Shown: positions 44,960 to 52,644 of the stretch, piece after piece
Layout of the letters: the number at the start of each line of letters is the position of its first letter
How positions within the stretch are numbered: the stretch's first letter is position 1
NCBI RefSeq assembly: GCF_001418015.1
Contig: NZ_LIQG01000029.1
Location: forward strand, 1-64,000
Origin: Lacinutrix mariniflava
GTDB lineage: Bacteria > Bacteroidota > Bacteroidia > Flavobacteriales > Flavobacteriaceae
Length of the DNA: 64,000 nucleotides
Direction: 5' to 3'
Translations under genes and position numbers: made by a program
Notes under the pieces: model-generated
Told to the model about the DNA's origin: nothing
What the model saw: only the letters and a program-made list of their open reading frames with translations
The model's database searches: none

Positions 44960-46668
44960 TTATTTAATATTATAAAATTTAATCATATCATCTTGCATTG
45001 CTAACCATTGGTGTTTCCAAAAAGATATTCCATTGTTATTGTAGTCCATTATGTTTTCAGTCTTCGATTCTTCAAAAATATATGGATTTCTATAGAGAAC
45101 ATTTAAATATCGTTTATATTCGCTATATTCATCTTTTCGCTGACTCCATATTCCAGCTATTTTATCTTGTGAATCATTGTTTTCAATCATATAATTAAGT
45201 TCAGCATCTATTTTAGTAATAAAAGAGTTCATGTAGTTGATATCGTCATTTGAACTTTTTTCTTGAAAAGAGTGAACAAGACCTAAAACATGAGCTATTT
45301 CATGCGCAAAACTTTTTTTATCCCATAAGTTAGACAAATAAACAACTAATCGCTTAGCATCAATCTCATCTATCTCCGATTCTCCGCCAGCACCTTCATG
45401 ACTTAAAGGAGATAAAAACAAAACTAATCCTCTTTTTTTAGCTTGCACTGGATGTTGTTTTTTAAATTCTTTATCGAATATTTTTAATATTTCAGTAGCT
45501 TTAAATAATTTACCTTCATTTATAATTAAGTCATTTTCAATCCATTTTTCTTCATCTATAACAATATCATAAACATCACCGATATTAGCTTGTAGCAAAG
45601 CTTGGTTTAAAGATTGTGTATTTAAATATTCTTGTAAGTTTTGTAAATCTCCATTTATATCTTTTGTTTTATCACCAAAACCTCCAGAGTGATCTATCAT
45701 ACCCTCAATTGCATCTTTATCGCTTTGCATGGAAGACCTTCTTAAAATTCGTACGGGTATAATATTAAAATGCAATTGCTCATGGTTTGCATTTTTAAAA
45801 ATATTTAACTTCCCTACCTCCTCATCATCTTTATCAAGTAATGATATAACGAAATTATTATTTAAAGGTGATTCACATATTACAGTTATTTCTGTATTGT
45901 TAGCTTCGGATACTTTTAATTCGTTTGGCTCAAATTTTATTCCATTCTTTGTTGGTAGTTTTATAATATCTATATCTTTTGGTGTACCCTCAATTTCTGT
46001 AATAGTTAATTTTAGCTTTACATTTTCTTGTTTTGGAAACATACTTAACCAAGGTACAAAGTACTCTTTATCATTGATTTCAGTTGGGTATATTCTTTTT
46101 TTAGTTTGTTATAATTTTCGCAAATAGTTTTATAATCATCACGCATCCAATCAAAACCAAACTCACCTTTATAATTGTCTAATATTTCTAGTTTTGCAAT
46201 AAATTTCAAATCTATTTCTTCTTCCTCTTCTTCCGTTTCTTCTCTTATCAATGGAGCTACATCAGTATTCAAATCCGTTACCTTCCAATACCACTCAAAA
46301 ATCTTAACACCATCTTGAACCATTATTGCAGGAGAGACTTGAATATAAGTCATCATTGGTTTGTTGTTTATGCCATCAAAATTTTCTTCATGTTTTAGGC
46401 AGTAAACATCAAAAAGCTCAATAGTTCTACTTTTACTAGTTAAAGTAGATGGAGATAATACTATTTTAAGATTTTTCATGGTATTGTTACCAACCATCCA
46501 TTCGTAAAACAAGGTTTCTTTTGTGGTTTCGAAAACAATACTAAAAAGTCCTCCTGTAGGTTTACTAGAAGGCAAACCATTGTTACTGGATTTTTGGTTA
46601 AAATTGACGTTAAACTTTAAGATATTAAAGGTTTTATCGTCTATATGTAATTTTGCAATTATGCTCAT
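44960..46668 (-). CDS. Second TssD-metzincin effector, split by a -1 shift at an A7 run
   Basis: Two frames make one protein. The first (46668 to 46045, 207 residues) is TssD (1-135) plus a short acidic linker. The second (to 44960; first ATG at 46042) carries the metzincin-type domain, with HEIAHVLGLVH at 247-257 of that part and the Met-turn NIMDY. At 46096-46102 the mRNA reads CTA AAA AAA GAA, an A_AAA_AAA slippery heptamer; moving back one base continues as RIYPTEINDKEYFVPWLSMF and restores a 569-residue fusion like the 39.4-kb gene. Whether this is programmed frameshifting, transcriptional slippage, a mutation or a sequencing error cannot be told from the sequence. Confidence 0.75.
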
Positions 46669-46680
46669 AATTTAAAAAGG
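46269..46680 (-). repeat. Direct repeat of the TssD coding region, copy 2
   Basis: Nearly identical to 38981-39392, covering the TssD module and a few bases before the start codon. It points to recent duplication or gene conversion of the carrier part. Confidence 0.9.
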
Positions 46681-46737
46681 ATGAATAAAGTATAGCTACT
46701 GTATTTCTGTTAATTATACAATGGCTTTAAGCAACTG

Positions 46738-46784
46738 CAAGCTAAAAATTAAATGTAAGAAAACAACACGTATAACGATGTATT
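46738..46784 (-). promoter_or_regulatory. Island promoter module upstream of the second TssD effector
   Basis: A degenerate palindrome AACACGTATAACGATGTATT (46765-46784, 16 of 20 bases as in the best copy) lies 20 bp upstream of the -7-like TAGCTTG (46738-46744, minus strand). The flanks (GCAAGCTAAAAATTAA and a GCGTTCGGTATTT further up) match the modules at 31.98 and 33.3 kb. Confidence 0.55.
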
Positions 46785-46812
46785 TGCAAAAATATATAAA
46801 AGCGTTCGGTAT

Positions 46813-47127
46813 TTAGGAGGTGAAACCAATGGCTTGATAAAGCACAGTCATAATACCATTCCATACTTTTTCTAAAACCACTTTTAGTATCCCTTTTAGT
46901 GTGTTTATAAAATTGGTAACCATGTGTTTTAGTCCGTCGAGAAAGAAGTCGATAAGATCATCTTCTATTTCTCCAGTAACAATACCTGCTTTTATAATTA
47001 AGGTTTGCTTAGAGATGGCTTCAATTTGACGTTCGCTAAAGCCTTTTACTAATGCAATATCTTTTTCTAAAATTGTTGAAGCAATGTCTTTAATATCTGT
47101 AATTAAGTGAGATGTTTTTGTATTCAT
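46813..47127 (-). CDS. Small helical hypothetical protein of the island
   Basis: 104 residues, no signal peptide. Amphipathic helices in the second half (DDLIDFFLDGLKHMVTNFINTLKGILKVVLEKVWNG) could associate with a membrane. It starts two bases after the stop of the lipoprotein gene, so it belongs to the 48.6-kb operon. No family recognised. Confidence 0.65.
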   Translation of the reverse strand: MNTKTSHLITDIKDIASTILEKDIALVKGFSERQIEAISKQTLIIKAGIVTGEIEDDLIDFFLDGLKHMVTNFINTLKGILKVVLEKVWNGIMTVLYQAIGFTS

Positions 47128-47129
47128 TA

Positions 47130-47633
47130 TTAGCGTTTTAAAAAGCTTTCGTAGGTTATAGCTTGGTCTAAAAATATTTCTATTTCACCTTTAAAGGCTT
47201 GTATTACTGTTTGGTTGAGACCAGAAGTTCTGTCTTTTGCTTTCATTTTAACCAAATTTTCTACAATACGATTAAAAGCAAAAGCGCTTGGATAATCGCT
47301 AGAACTTGTTGGTGCATTTTTTTCTTCTAAAAGTTTGTTTATGCGTTGGGTTGTTTTATTGGTTGGTATTGGTCGTGCTTTAGTGAGTAGTTTTAGGGTT
47401 TCAAATTGACCAATTAACGTGTTATATGTGTTTTCTCGAGAGTTAAAGCTTTCTTGATGTGTACCTCCAGAAATAGAAGCAAAGTATTGAAAAGTACTTG
47501 TTGCGGCTAGTGTAGATTTTGTTATTATTTCTTGGCTGTAGCTTGGCGCTAAGTAGGTTTTGCAGTTAACTAATAACAGGAAACAGAGAACTAGAAATGT
47601 GCTTTTTATTAATCTGTATTTTATTGTTTTCAT
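47130..47633 (-). CDS. Lipoprotein of the island operon
   Basis: A 167-residue lipoprotein (signal LVLCFLLLVNC, lipobox Cys about 24). The mature part is helical (FNRIVENLVKMKAKDR, NQTVIQAFKGEIEIFLDQAITYE) and contains a Thr/Ser-rich stretch. No enzyme motif or known family is seen. It forms one transcript with the 104-residue gene after it and possibly with the two membrane-protein genes before it. Confidence 0.68.
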   Translation of the reverse strand: MKTIKYRLIKSTFLVLCFLLLVNCKTYLAPSYSQEIITKSTLAATSTFQYFASISGGTHQESFNSRENTYNTLIGQFETLKLLTKARPIPTNKTTQRINKLLEEKNAPTSSSDYPSAFAFNRIVENLVKMKAKDRTSGLNQTVIQAFKGEIEIFLDQAITYESFLKR

Positions 47634-47748
47634 TTATTTTATTTTAAAAGTGCTTCATCTTTTTATTAAAACTATATCTCTTACCTAGAAGGAAGGAGTT
47701 TGGTGTGGATTTTACAGTTTAATTATCGCGTAATATTTACAAATCTTA

Positions 47749-48186
47749 CTATTTCCTTTTTACTTCTAAAGTCTCACCAACTTGCTGTCTCCAAAATACA
47801 AAACCAATAATAAAACCGAATACCATCCCTAAACCGTAACGGTACAAATCGGCATCTAGAAACTGCTCTACAGTTTCTTTTGGATCTGCAATCCATATTA
47901 GTAAGGCTATTACATACATTATTATAGAACCAACTGTTGGATTAATTTTTGGTGCACGATGCAACGGAAAAAATATGTTTGCACAAGTGGCTCCCCAAAA
48001 ATAGGTAAGGATGTATTTACCACTATCTACATTGTCTTGTATTACTCTACTTATTGTGTTATTCTCTGGTTTTGTAATGGCTAAGTATAAATCCCAAGCG
48101 ATTAGCACCACAAAAAGTACGATTAAAAACAACTCGATTCTTCTAATAACGACTTTGCTATTTGCTAATTTTTTTATCTCAATCAT
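47749..48186 (-). CDS. Four-helix membrane protein, paralogue 2
   Basis: 145 residues from the ATG at 48186 (MIEIKKLANSKVV); an upstream extension in the same frame overlaps the previous gene and is not needed. Four membrane helices are predicted. It is a distant paralogue of the gene before it: both share GKYxxxxFWG and a final helix ending in G-F-V-F-W-R-Q or similar. It starts 8 bp inside the previous gene, so translation is coupled. Confidence 0.7.
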   Translation of the reverse strand: MIEIKKLANSKVVIRRIELFLIVLFVVLIAWDLYLAITKPENNTISRVIQDNVDSGKYILTYFWGATCANIFFPLHRAPKINPTVGSIIMYVIALLIWIADPKETVEQFLDADLYRYGLGMVFGFIIGFVFWRQQVGETLEVKRK

Positions 48187-48613
48187 TTTTACAAAATATA
48201 TTGGTATTTTGGCAAGTACCATTTTCGAAAATAGTGTCTTCATGACGTTGGGACCACACAAAATGACCGTAAATCAGTCCGCAAATAATCAATATAACTT
48301 GGTGGTATGGTTTTACTTTTATTTTATTTCTAAGTAACATTAATATACCGGCTATTACTACAAGAAGCGCAACAGGTAACCACCAATTACAACAGAATAG
48401 AGGTTTGGCGCTTCCTAAAAAAAAATGTCCTCCTAAAACGCCCCAAAAAAAAGTGATGAAAAAATACTTTCCGGTTGCCCAGATACTCAATCTATTGTTT
48501 ACAGTATCGTTTTTATATTTGTTAAGATTTAGTATGAGGTTCAAGAGTACAATTATACCAATACAAACTTGTACAATTACCCAAACAACCTCTGGTGAGA
48601 AATTTTCTGACAT
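48179..48613 (-). CDS. Four-helix membrane protein, paralogue 1
   Basis: A 144-residue protein with four membrane helices, GKYFFITFFWGVLGGHFF, a CCNWW motif in the loop before helix three, and a Cys-containing polar tail. No named family is recognised. It is the first gene of an operon under the best-preserved palindrome after the 33.3-kb one (48660-48679). It may be an accessory of the T6SS effector island. Confidence 0.7.
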   Translation of the reverse strand: MSENFSPEVVWVIVQVCIGIIVLLNLILNLNKYKNDTVNNRLSIWATGKYFFITFFWGVLGGHFFLGSAKPLFCCNWWLPVALLVVIAGILMLLRNKIKVKPYHQVILIICGLIYGHFVWSQRHEDTIFENGTCQNTNIFCKND

Positions 48614-48630
48614 ACATTTAATTTAAAAAC

Positions 48631-48679
48631 TAAAGTTAGGTAATATCTGCTATAAATAAAATACGTAAGACTACGTATT
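48631..48679 (-). promoter_or_regulatory. Island promoter module upstream of the membrane-protein operon
   Basis: Palindrome AATACGTAAGACTACGTATT (48660-48679; arms extend to 48658-48681) matches the 33.3-kb copy at 18 of 20 bases and lies 21 bp upstream of TAACTTTA (48631-48638, minus strand), which is one base off TAnnTTTG. The leader is only about 15 nt. Confidence 0.62.
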
Positions 48680-48681
48680 TT

Positions 48682-48979
48682 GTTTTAATTGAAATAAATT
48701 CAATGTCTATAACTGAATATTCTCGCTTAGTGGGCCTTCCTTAAGTTGAAGGAAGGTGAATTTCGTAAAACGAAATTCGGGTGGTTTGAAGAAAAAGACG
48801 AAGTGATTTTTAGTTACAACAGTAAGGTTCAATTCTAAGTTTCGTTTAAGCGTCAACGTTTAGCATCTTTTTGTAAAGAAAATACAATTCAGCATTAAAA
48901 AACAACAGTTGGGTTATTCACTTTTTAAAAAGCAAGCCTTCTGTTGCATATTTGTCTCAACATTAAAAACCACACCATT
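48682..48979. other. Gene-free region at the right side of the island
   Basis: Apart from the double-hairpin repeat (48735-48811) I see no gene. It separates the minus-strand island from the plus-strand kinase operon. Confidence 0.5.
48735..48811. repeat. Double-hairpin repeat, copy 2 (right side of island)
   Basis: CCTTCCTT/AAGGAAGG, then GAATTTCGT/ACGAAATTC, then the same type of GAAGAAAAAGACGAAGTG tail as the copy at 34782-34862, in the same direction. The second stem differs from that of copy 1 but still pairs. Confidence 0.65.
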
Positions 48980-49618
48980 ATGTACAGATTAGCACTTATT
49001 ATCATTATGCTTGTAACGTCTCAAGTTCAAGCGCAAACACCAACCGAAAGTAAATACCAAACAAGCATGCAAAAAGCAATGGCTTTATGGCAAGAGAATA
49101 AAACCGAAGATGCTGTAAATCTTTTCGAACGTATTGCAAGCGCAGAACAAGATAACTGGTTGCCATCTTATTACGCAGCCCAAGTTTTAATTCTTGACGG
49201 ATTTACTATTATGCAAGACACTAAAAAATTGAATGCGCAATTATTAAGAGCACAAGATTTTATTAATGATGCAACTACAAACTCTAAAAATAATCCCGAA
49301 ATTCTAGTGATGCAAGCCATTCTATATACCGTTTATGTTGCTAGTGATGGCGCAAAATACGGCATGACGATGGCTCCAAAAGTAGAACAGTTTTATATGA
49401 AAGCGCAAAAACTAGATCCTGCAAATCCAAGAGTAGTTTTAAACAAAGCCGAATGGAATATGGGAAGCGCAAGATATTTTGGACAAGACACGAAACCATT
49501 TTGTAAGGAATTTGATAAAGCCTTAGAACTTTTTGTTAACTTTAAACCAGAATCTGAGTTTCATCCAAATTGGGGAAAAGAACGTGCAGAAGCGATGATA
49601 CAATCTTGTAAAAAATAA
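48980..49618 (+). CDS. Exported TPR-like hypothetical protein
   Basis: 212 residues from the ATG at 48980. A signal peptide (about 1-18, SQVQAQ) is followed by helical repeats resembling TPR units (KAMALWQENKTEDAVNLFERIASAE, AQDFINDATTNSKNNPEILVMQAILY, YMKAQKLDPANPRVVLNKAEW). It is the first gene of the kinase operon, two bases before it, so it may feed a periplasmic signal to the kinase. Confidence 0.78.
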   Translation: MYRLALIIIMLVTSQVQAQTPTESKYQTSMQKAMALWQENKTEDAVNLFERIASAEQDNWLPSYYAAQVLILDGFTIMQDTKKLNAQLLRAQDFINDATTNSKNNPEILVMQAILYTVYVASDGAKYGMTMAPKVEQFYMKAQKLDPANPRVVLNKAEWNMGSARYFGQDTKPFCKEFDKALELFVNFKPESEFHPNWGKERAEAMIQSCKK

Positions 49619-49620
49619 AT

Positions 49621-50967
49621 ATGAATGATTTTTTAAAGCAGTTTGCCAAAGCATTTTTTTTGGGTGTGATAGTGTTTATTATCATCTGTATTTTCAGGTT
49701 TATTAATGGAAACACCGTTAATTTCGATAAATATCTACTAGAATATTTTATATATAACCAAGCATACTCTGTTGTGTTATATCTAGCAAACGCTTACACT
49801 CTAAGCTATATGACTAATAAAATGGGTTACAAGCTTTTTGAGATTAAAAACCTTTTTTTTGCAATATTAATGTCTATTGGAGTTTCGGTACTATCCGTTT
49901 TTTGCATTCGCTATGTAACTCGAGTAATAATTTATAATAGCACGTTTAGTGACTTTTTTAAAACCGAAACACTAAGTAATTATCAATTTGCATTAAGTAT
50001 TTCTGTCTTTATTACCATTATTTTCTATGCTATTTACTACTACAAAAGTAAACAAGATAGAAAAGTAAAAGAGCAAAAGGTAATTGCAGGAACAGCAAGT
50101 GCAAAGTTCGATGCTTTAAAAAACCAATTAGATCCTCATTTTTTATTCAATAGTTTAAATGTCTTAACCAGTTTAATAGAAGAGAATCCAGATAATGCCC
50201 AAAAATTCACAACAAGCTTGTCTAAAGTATATCGTTATGTTTTAGAGCAAAAAAACAAAGATTTAATTACTGTAGACGAGGAGCTTAAGTTTGCAAAAAC
50301 CTATATGTCGCTTCTTAAAATGCGCTTTGAAGACAGTATTATTTTCGATATTCCAGAACAGGCCTCCAATCCAGAAAGTAAAGTGGTGCCATTATCGCTA
50401 CAGCTCCTTTTAGAAAACGCAGTAAAACATAATATAGTAACCACTAGCAAGCCTTTACATATTAAAATATACGAAAGCAATGGTAACCTAATTGTAGAAA
50501 ACAATTTACAAACCAAGCAAGTAATGAAAAAGAGTAGTGGAGTAGGTTTAAATAATATTAAACAACGCTACCAACTATTATCTAATAAAACAGTAAGTAT
50601 TATGGAAGATAAAACCACATTTAAAGTGGCTATTCCAATGCTTAGCAAACAAATAACAGTTATGAGACAAATACCAGAAAAACAGTTCGACGATCGCTAC
50701 GTAAGAGCACGTAAACGTGTCGAGGAACAAAAAGAATTTTATTATAATTTAATATCTTACTGTTGTGTTATTCCGTTTTTAATGTTTATAAATTATCAAA
50801 CCTTTTGGGATTATAAATGGTTTTTCTTTCCAATGTTTGGTTGGGGATTAGGCTTGAGTATTCATGCTTATAAAGTGTTTGTAAACGATGGTGTTTTAGG
50901 ACGCAATTGGGAACAACGTAAAATTGAGAAATTTATGAAAGAAGAAGAAAGTAACCGTTATAATTAA
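49621..50967 (+). CDS. LytS-like sensor kinase with C-terminal 2TM domain
   Basis: A 448-residue protein with four N-terminal membrane helices (about 10-145), a His_kinase domain of the LytS type (KFDALKNQLDPHFLFNSLNVLTSLIEE with the phospho-acceptor His, about 170-185), an ATPase domain (QLLLENAVKHNI, GVGLNNIKQRY), and then an unusual extra C-terminal 2TM domain (about 355-448, RYVRARKRVEEQKEFYYNLISY, ending NWEQRKIEKFMKEEE). The same 2TM domain occurs as two free proteins just downstream. Its partner is the LytTR regulator at 51824. Confidence 0.9.
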   Translation: MNDFLKQFAKAFFLGVIVFIIICIFRFINGNTVNFDKYLLEYFIYNQAYSVVLYLANAYTLSYMTNKMGYKLFEIKNLFFAILMSIGVSVLSVFCIRYVTRVIIYNSTFSDFFKTETLSNYQFALSISVFITIIFYAIYYYKSKQDRKVKEQKVIAGTASAKFDALKNQLDPHFLFNSLNVLTSLIEENPDNAQKFTTSLSKVYRYVLEQKNKDLITVDEELKFAKTYMSLLKMRFEDSIIFDIPEQASNPESKVVPLSLQLLLENAVKHNIVTTSKPLHIKIYESNGNLIVENNLQTKQVMKKSSGVGLNNIKQRYQLLSNKTVSIMEDKTTFKVAIPMLSKQITVMRQIPEKQFDDRYVRARKRVEEQKEFYYNLISYCCVIPFLMFINYQTFWDYKWFFFPMFGWGLGLSIHAYKVFVNDGVLGRNWEQRKIEKFMKEEESNRYN

Positions 50968-50973
50968 ACCACT

Positions 50974-51318
50974 ATGGAAAATAATACAAAACCATATATC
51001 AATACAAATCCAGAGCGAAATTACGAACGCGAAGAAGCCTATTTAAGAGCAGAAAAAAGAGTAAAAAAAATAGTAGGTTTCTATTGGCACTTAGCATCAT
51101 ACGTTGTTATTAATATTTTTATTCTATACCTAAATTCACAAAACCTTAATGGCGATCCATTTTGGAGTTTTAATGTGTTTTCAACAGTATTTTATTGGGG
51201 AATAGGTGTATTTTTCCATTTTATAGGCGTTTTTGGATCAAACTTAATGTTTGGTAAAGCTTGGGAGCAACGCAAAATTGAAAAATATATGGAAGAAGAT
51301 AATAAACGATGGGAATAA
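50974..51318 (+). CDS. 2TM domain protein 1
   Basis: 114 residues: a basic amphipathic N-terminus (YLRAEKRVKKIVGFYWHLASYVVINIFILYLN), two membrane helices, and the NLMFGKAWEQRKIEKYMEED end typical of the 2TM family. It is encoded six bases after the kinase, whose own C-terminus is the same domain. It probably assembles with the kinase in the membrane. Confidence 0.88.
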   Translation: MENNTKPYINTNPERNYEREEAYLRAEKRVKKIVGFYWHLASYVVINIFILYLNSQNLNGDPFWSFNVFSTVFYWGIGVFFHFIGVFGSNLMFGKAWEQRKIEKYMEEDNKRWE

Positions 51319-51320
51319 TT

Positions 51321-51632
51321 ATGAATACAATACAAACAGAGCAACAACGCTTAGAACGTGCAAAACAGCGCGTAAAAAAAATTAAAGGATTTTACACACA
51401 TTTACTTATTTACATAGTAATAAATTTAGTAATAGTTTTTCAAAATATACAAAACTTAGAACCTGGCGAAAGCTATTTTCAAGCCCGCAATTTTATAACA
51501 TTTTCACTTTGGGGGATTGTAATTATTATACATGCACTCACTACTCTTTTGCCAAATTTTATTTTAGGAAGCAATTGGGAGGAACGAAAAATAAAAGAAA
51601 TTATGGAAAAAGAAGAACACATTTGGAAATAA
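51321..51632 (+). CDS. 2TM domain protein 2
   Basis: 103 residues from the ATG at 51321, two bases after the previous stop; a slightly longer frame that overlaps the previous gene is less likely. Same layout as its neighbour: ERAKQRVKKIKGFYTHLLIYIVINLVIVF, a second helix, and the GSNWEERKIKEIMEKEE end. It is the third 2TM domain of the operon. Confidence 0.88.
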   Translation: MNTIQTEQQRLERAKQRVKKIKGFYTHLLIYIVINLVIVFQNIQNLEPGESYFQARNFITFSLWGIVIIIHALTTLLPNFILGSNWEERKIKEIMEKEEHIWK

Positions 51633-51635
51633 TTT

Positions 51636-51724
51636 GGGCGTTACCTAAAGGTCAGGCTTTCAAGGCTCGCTTTTTTTGAGAAAAACAAAAAAGAGCTCAA
51701 ACAAACCTTTCAATCCTTAACGCG
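51636..51724. repeat. Dispersed inverted-terminus repeat, copy 2
   Basis: It starts GGGCGTTACCTAAAGGTCAGG and ends TCAATCCTTAACGC like the copy at 24721-24799. The inner hairpin differs (GGCTCGCTTTTTTT against AAAAAAGAGC). It sits between the 2TM genes and the LytTR regulator. Confidence 0.75.
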
Positions 51725-51823
51725 AGGCAGCAACAGTCTAACTTTATAAAGTATAGTTACATAAGGTTAAGAAATCGATTAATCCAATAAACCAACCAAT
51801 AGAATCATCGAATCACCAAAAAT

Positions 51824-52579
51824 ATGAACGTAATAATAATAGAGGACGAAAAACCATCGGCAAGACGTTTACAACGTATGCTAAAAAAACTAGATATTGA
51901 GGCAGAGACTATGCTGCATTCGGTAGAAGAGTCTATTACATGGTTTCAAAATAACGAACATCCAGATCTTATTTTTTTAGACATACAATTAAGCGATGGT
52001 CTGTCTTTTGAGATTTTCGATGCTATCGAAATTACTTCAGCTATAATATTTACAACCGCCTACGATGAGTATGCGCTTCAAGCTTTTAAACTAAATAGTA
52101 TCGATTATCTATTAAAACCAATAGACGATGAAGAATTAGAAACTGCAGTTTCAAAGTTTAAAACACGACTACCAAAAAAGCAAAGTGTAACCTTAGATTT
52201 TAACGAGATTAAAAAACTACTTATTAATCCTATTGAGCGGGAATATAAAAAACGGTTCTCGGTAAAGGTTGGTCAGCATTTAAAACTAATAAACATAGAA
52301 GATATCGAATGTTTTTATAGCGAGAACAAAGGCACTTATTTATATACTAAAGAAGGTAGAAACTACTTGCTAGATACTACTCTAGATAGTTTGGAAACAG
52401 AATTGGCTCCAGAACAATTTTTTAGAATAAACAGAAAATTCTTTGTAAACATTCAAGCTATAAAAGACATGATTAGTTATACTAATTCAAGATTACAAAT
52501 AAAATTGAATAACTATAATGAACAAGAGGTTATTGTAGCACGAGAACGTGTTAAAGATTTTAAAAACTGGTTAGAGTAA
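51824..52579 (+). CDS. LytTR-family response regulator
   Basis: A 251-residue protein with an N-terminal receiver domain (IIIEDEKPSARRL, phospho-acceptor Asp in LIFLDIQLSDGLSFEIF, TTAYDEYALQAF, LLKPI) and a C-terminal LytTR DNA-binding domain (about 145-251: FSVKVGQHLKLINIEDIECFYSENKGTYL, FFRINRKFFVNIQAI). It is the cognate regulator of the LytS-like kinase upstream, separated from it only by a repeat element. Confidence 0.93.
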   Translation: MNVIIIEDEKPSARRLQRMLKKLDIEAETMLHSVEESITWFQNNEHPDLIFLDIQLSDGLSFEIFDAIEITSAIIFTTAYDEYALQAFKLNSIDYLLKPIDDEELETAVSKFKTRLPKKQSVTLDFNEIKKLLINPIEREYKKRFSVKVGQHLKLINIEDIECFYSENKGTYLYTKEGRNYLLDTTLDSLETELAPEQFFRINRKFFVNIQAIKDMISYTNSRLQIKLNNYNEQEVIVARERVKDFKNWLE

Positions 52580-52590
52580 AATAATTTTTA

Positions 52591-52625
52591 ATATCGGATA
52601 GGGTTAAAAATAAGTTATCCGATAT
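52591..52625. promoter_or_regulatory. Inverted repeat over the Fic promoter, candidate operator
   Basis: Perfect 10-bp arms ATATCGGATA (52591-52600) and TATCCGATAT (52616-52625) are separated by 15 bp. The right arm ends eight bases before the -7 box at 52633, so it covers the -33 region. A regulator bound here would block or control the Fic gene. It could alternatively terminate the LytTR transcript, but no T-run follows. Confidence 0.5.
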
Positions 52626-52632
52626 TAATTTG

Positions 52633-52640
52633 TATCTTTG
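52633..52640 (+). promoter_or_regulatory. -7 box of the Fic gene
   Basis: TATCTTTG is an exact TAnnTTTG match. It overlaps the region between a TTG at 52630 and the GTG at 52645, and so argues that translation begins at or after the GTG. Confidence 0.6.
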
Positions 52641-52644
52641 TTTT

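Noticed and set aside
34459-48979. Integrase, transposase or tRNA attachment site at the island borders
   Set aside because: None found on either strand; only the paired double-hairpin repeats mark the borders, so a classical integrative element is not supported.
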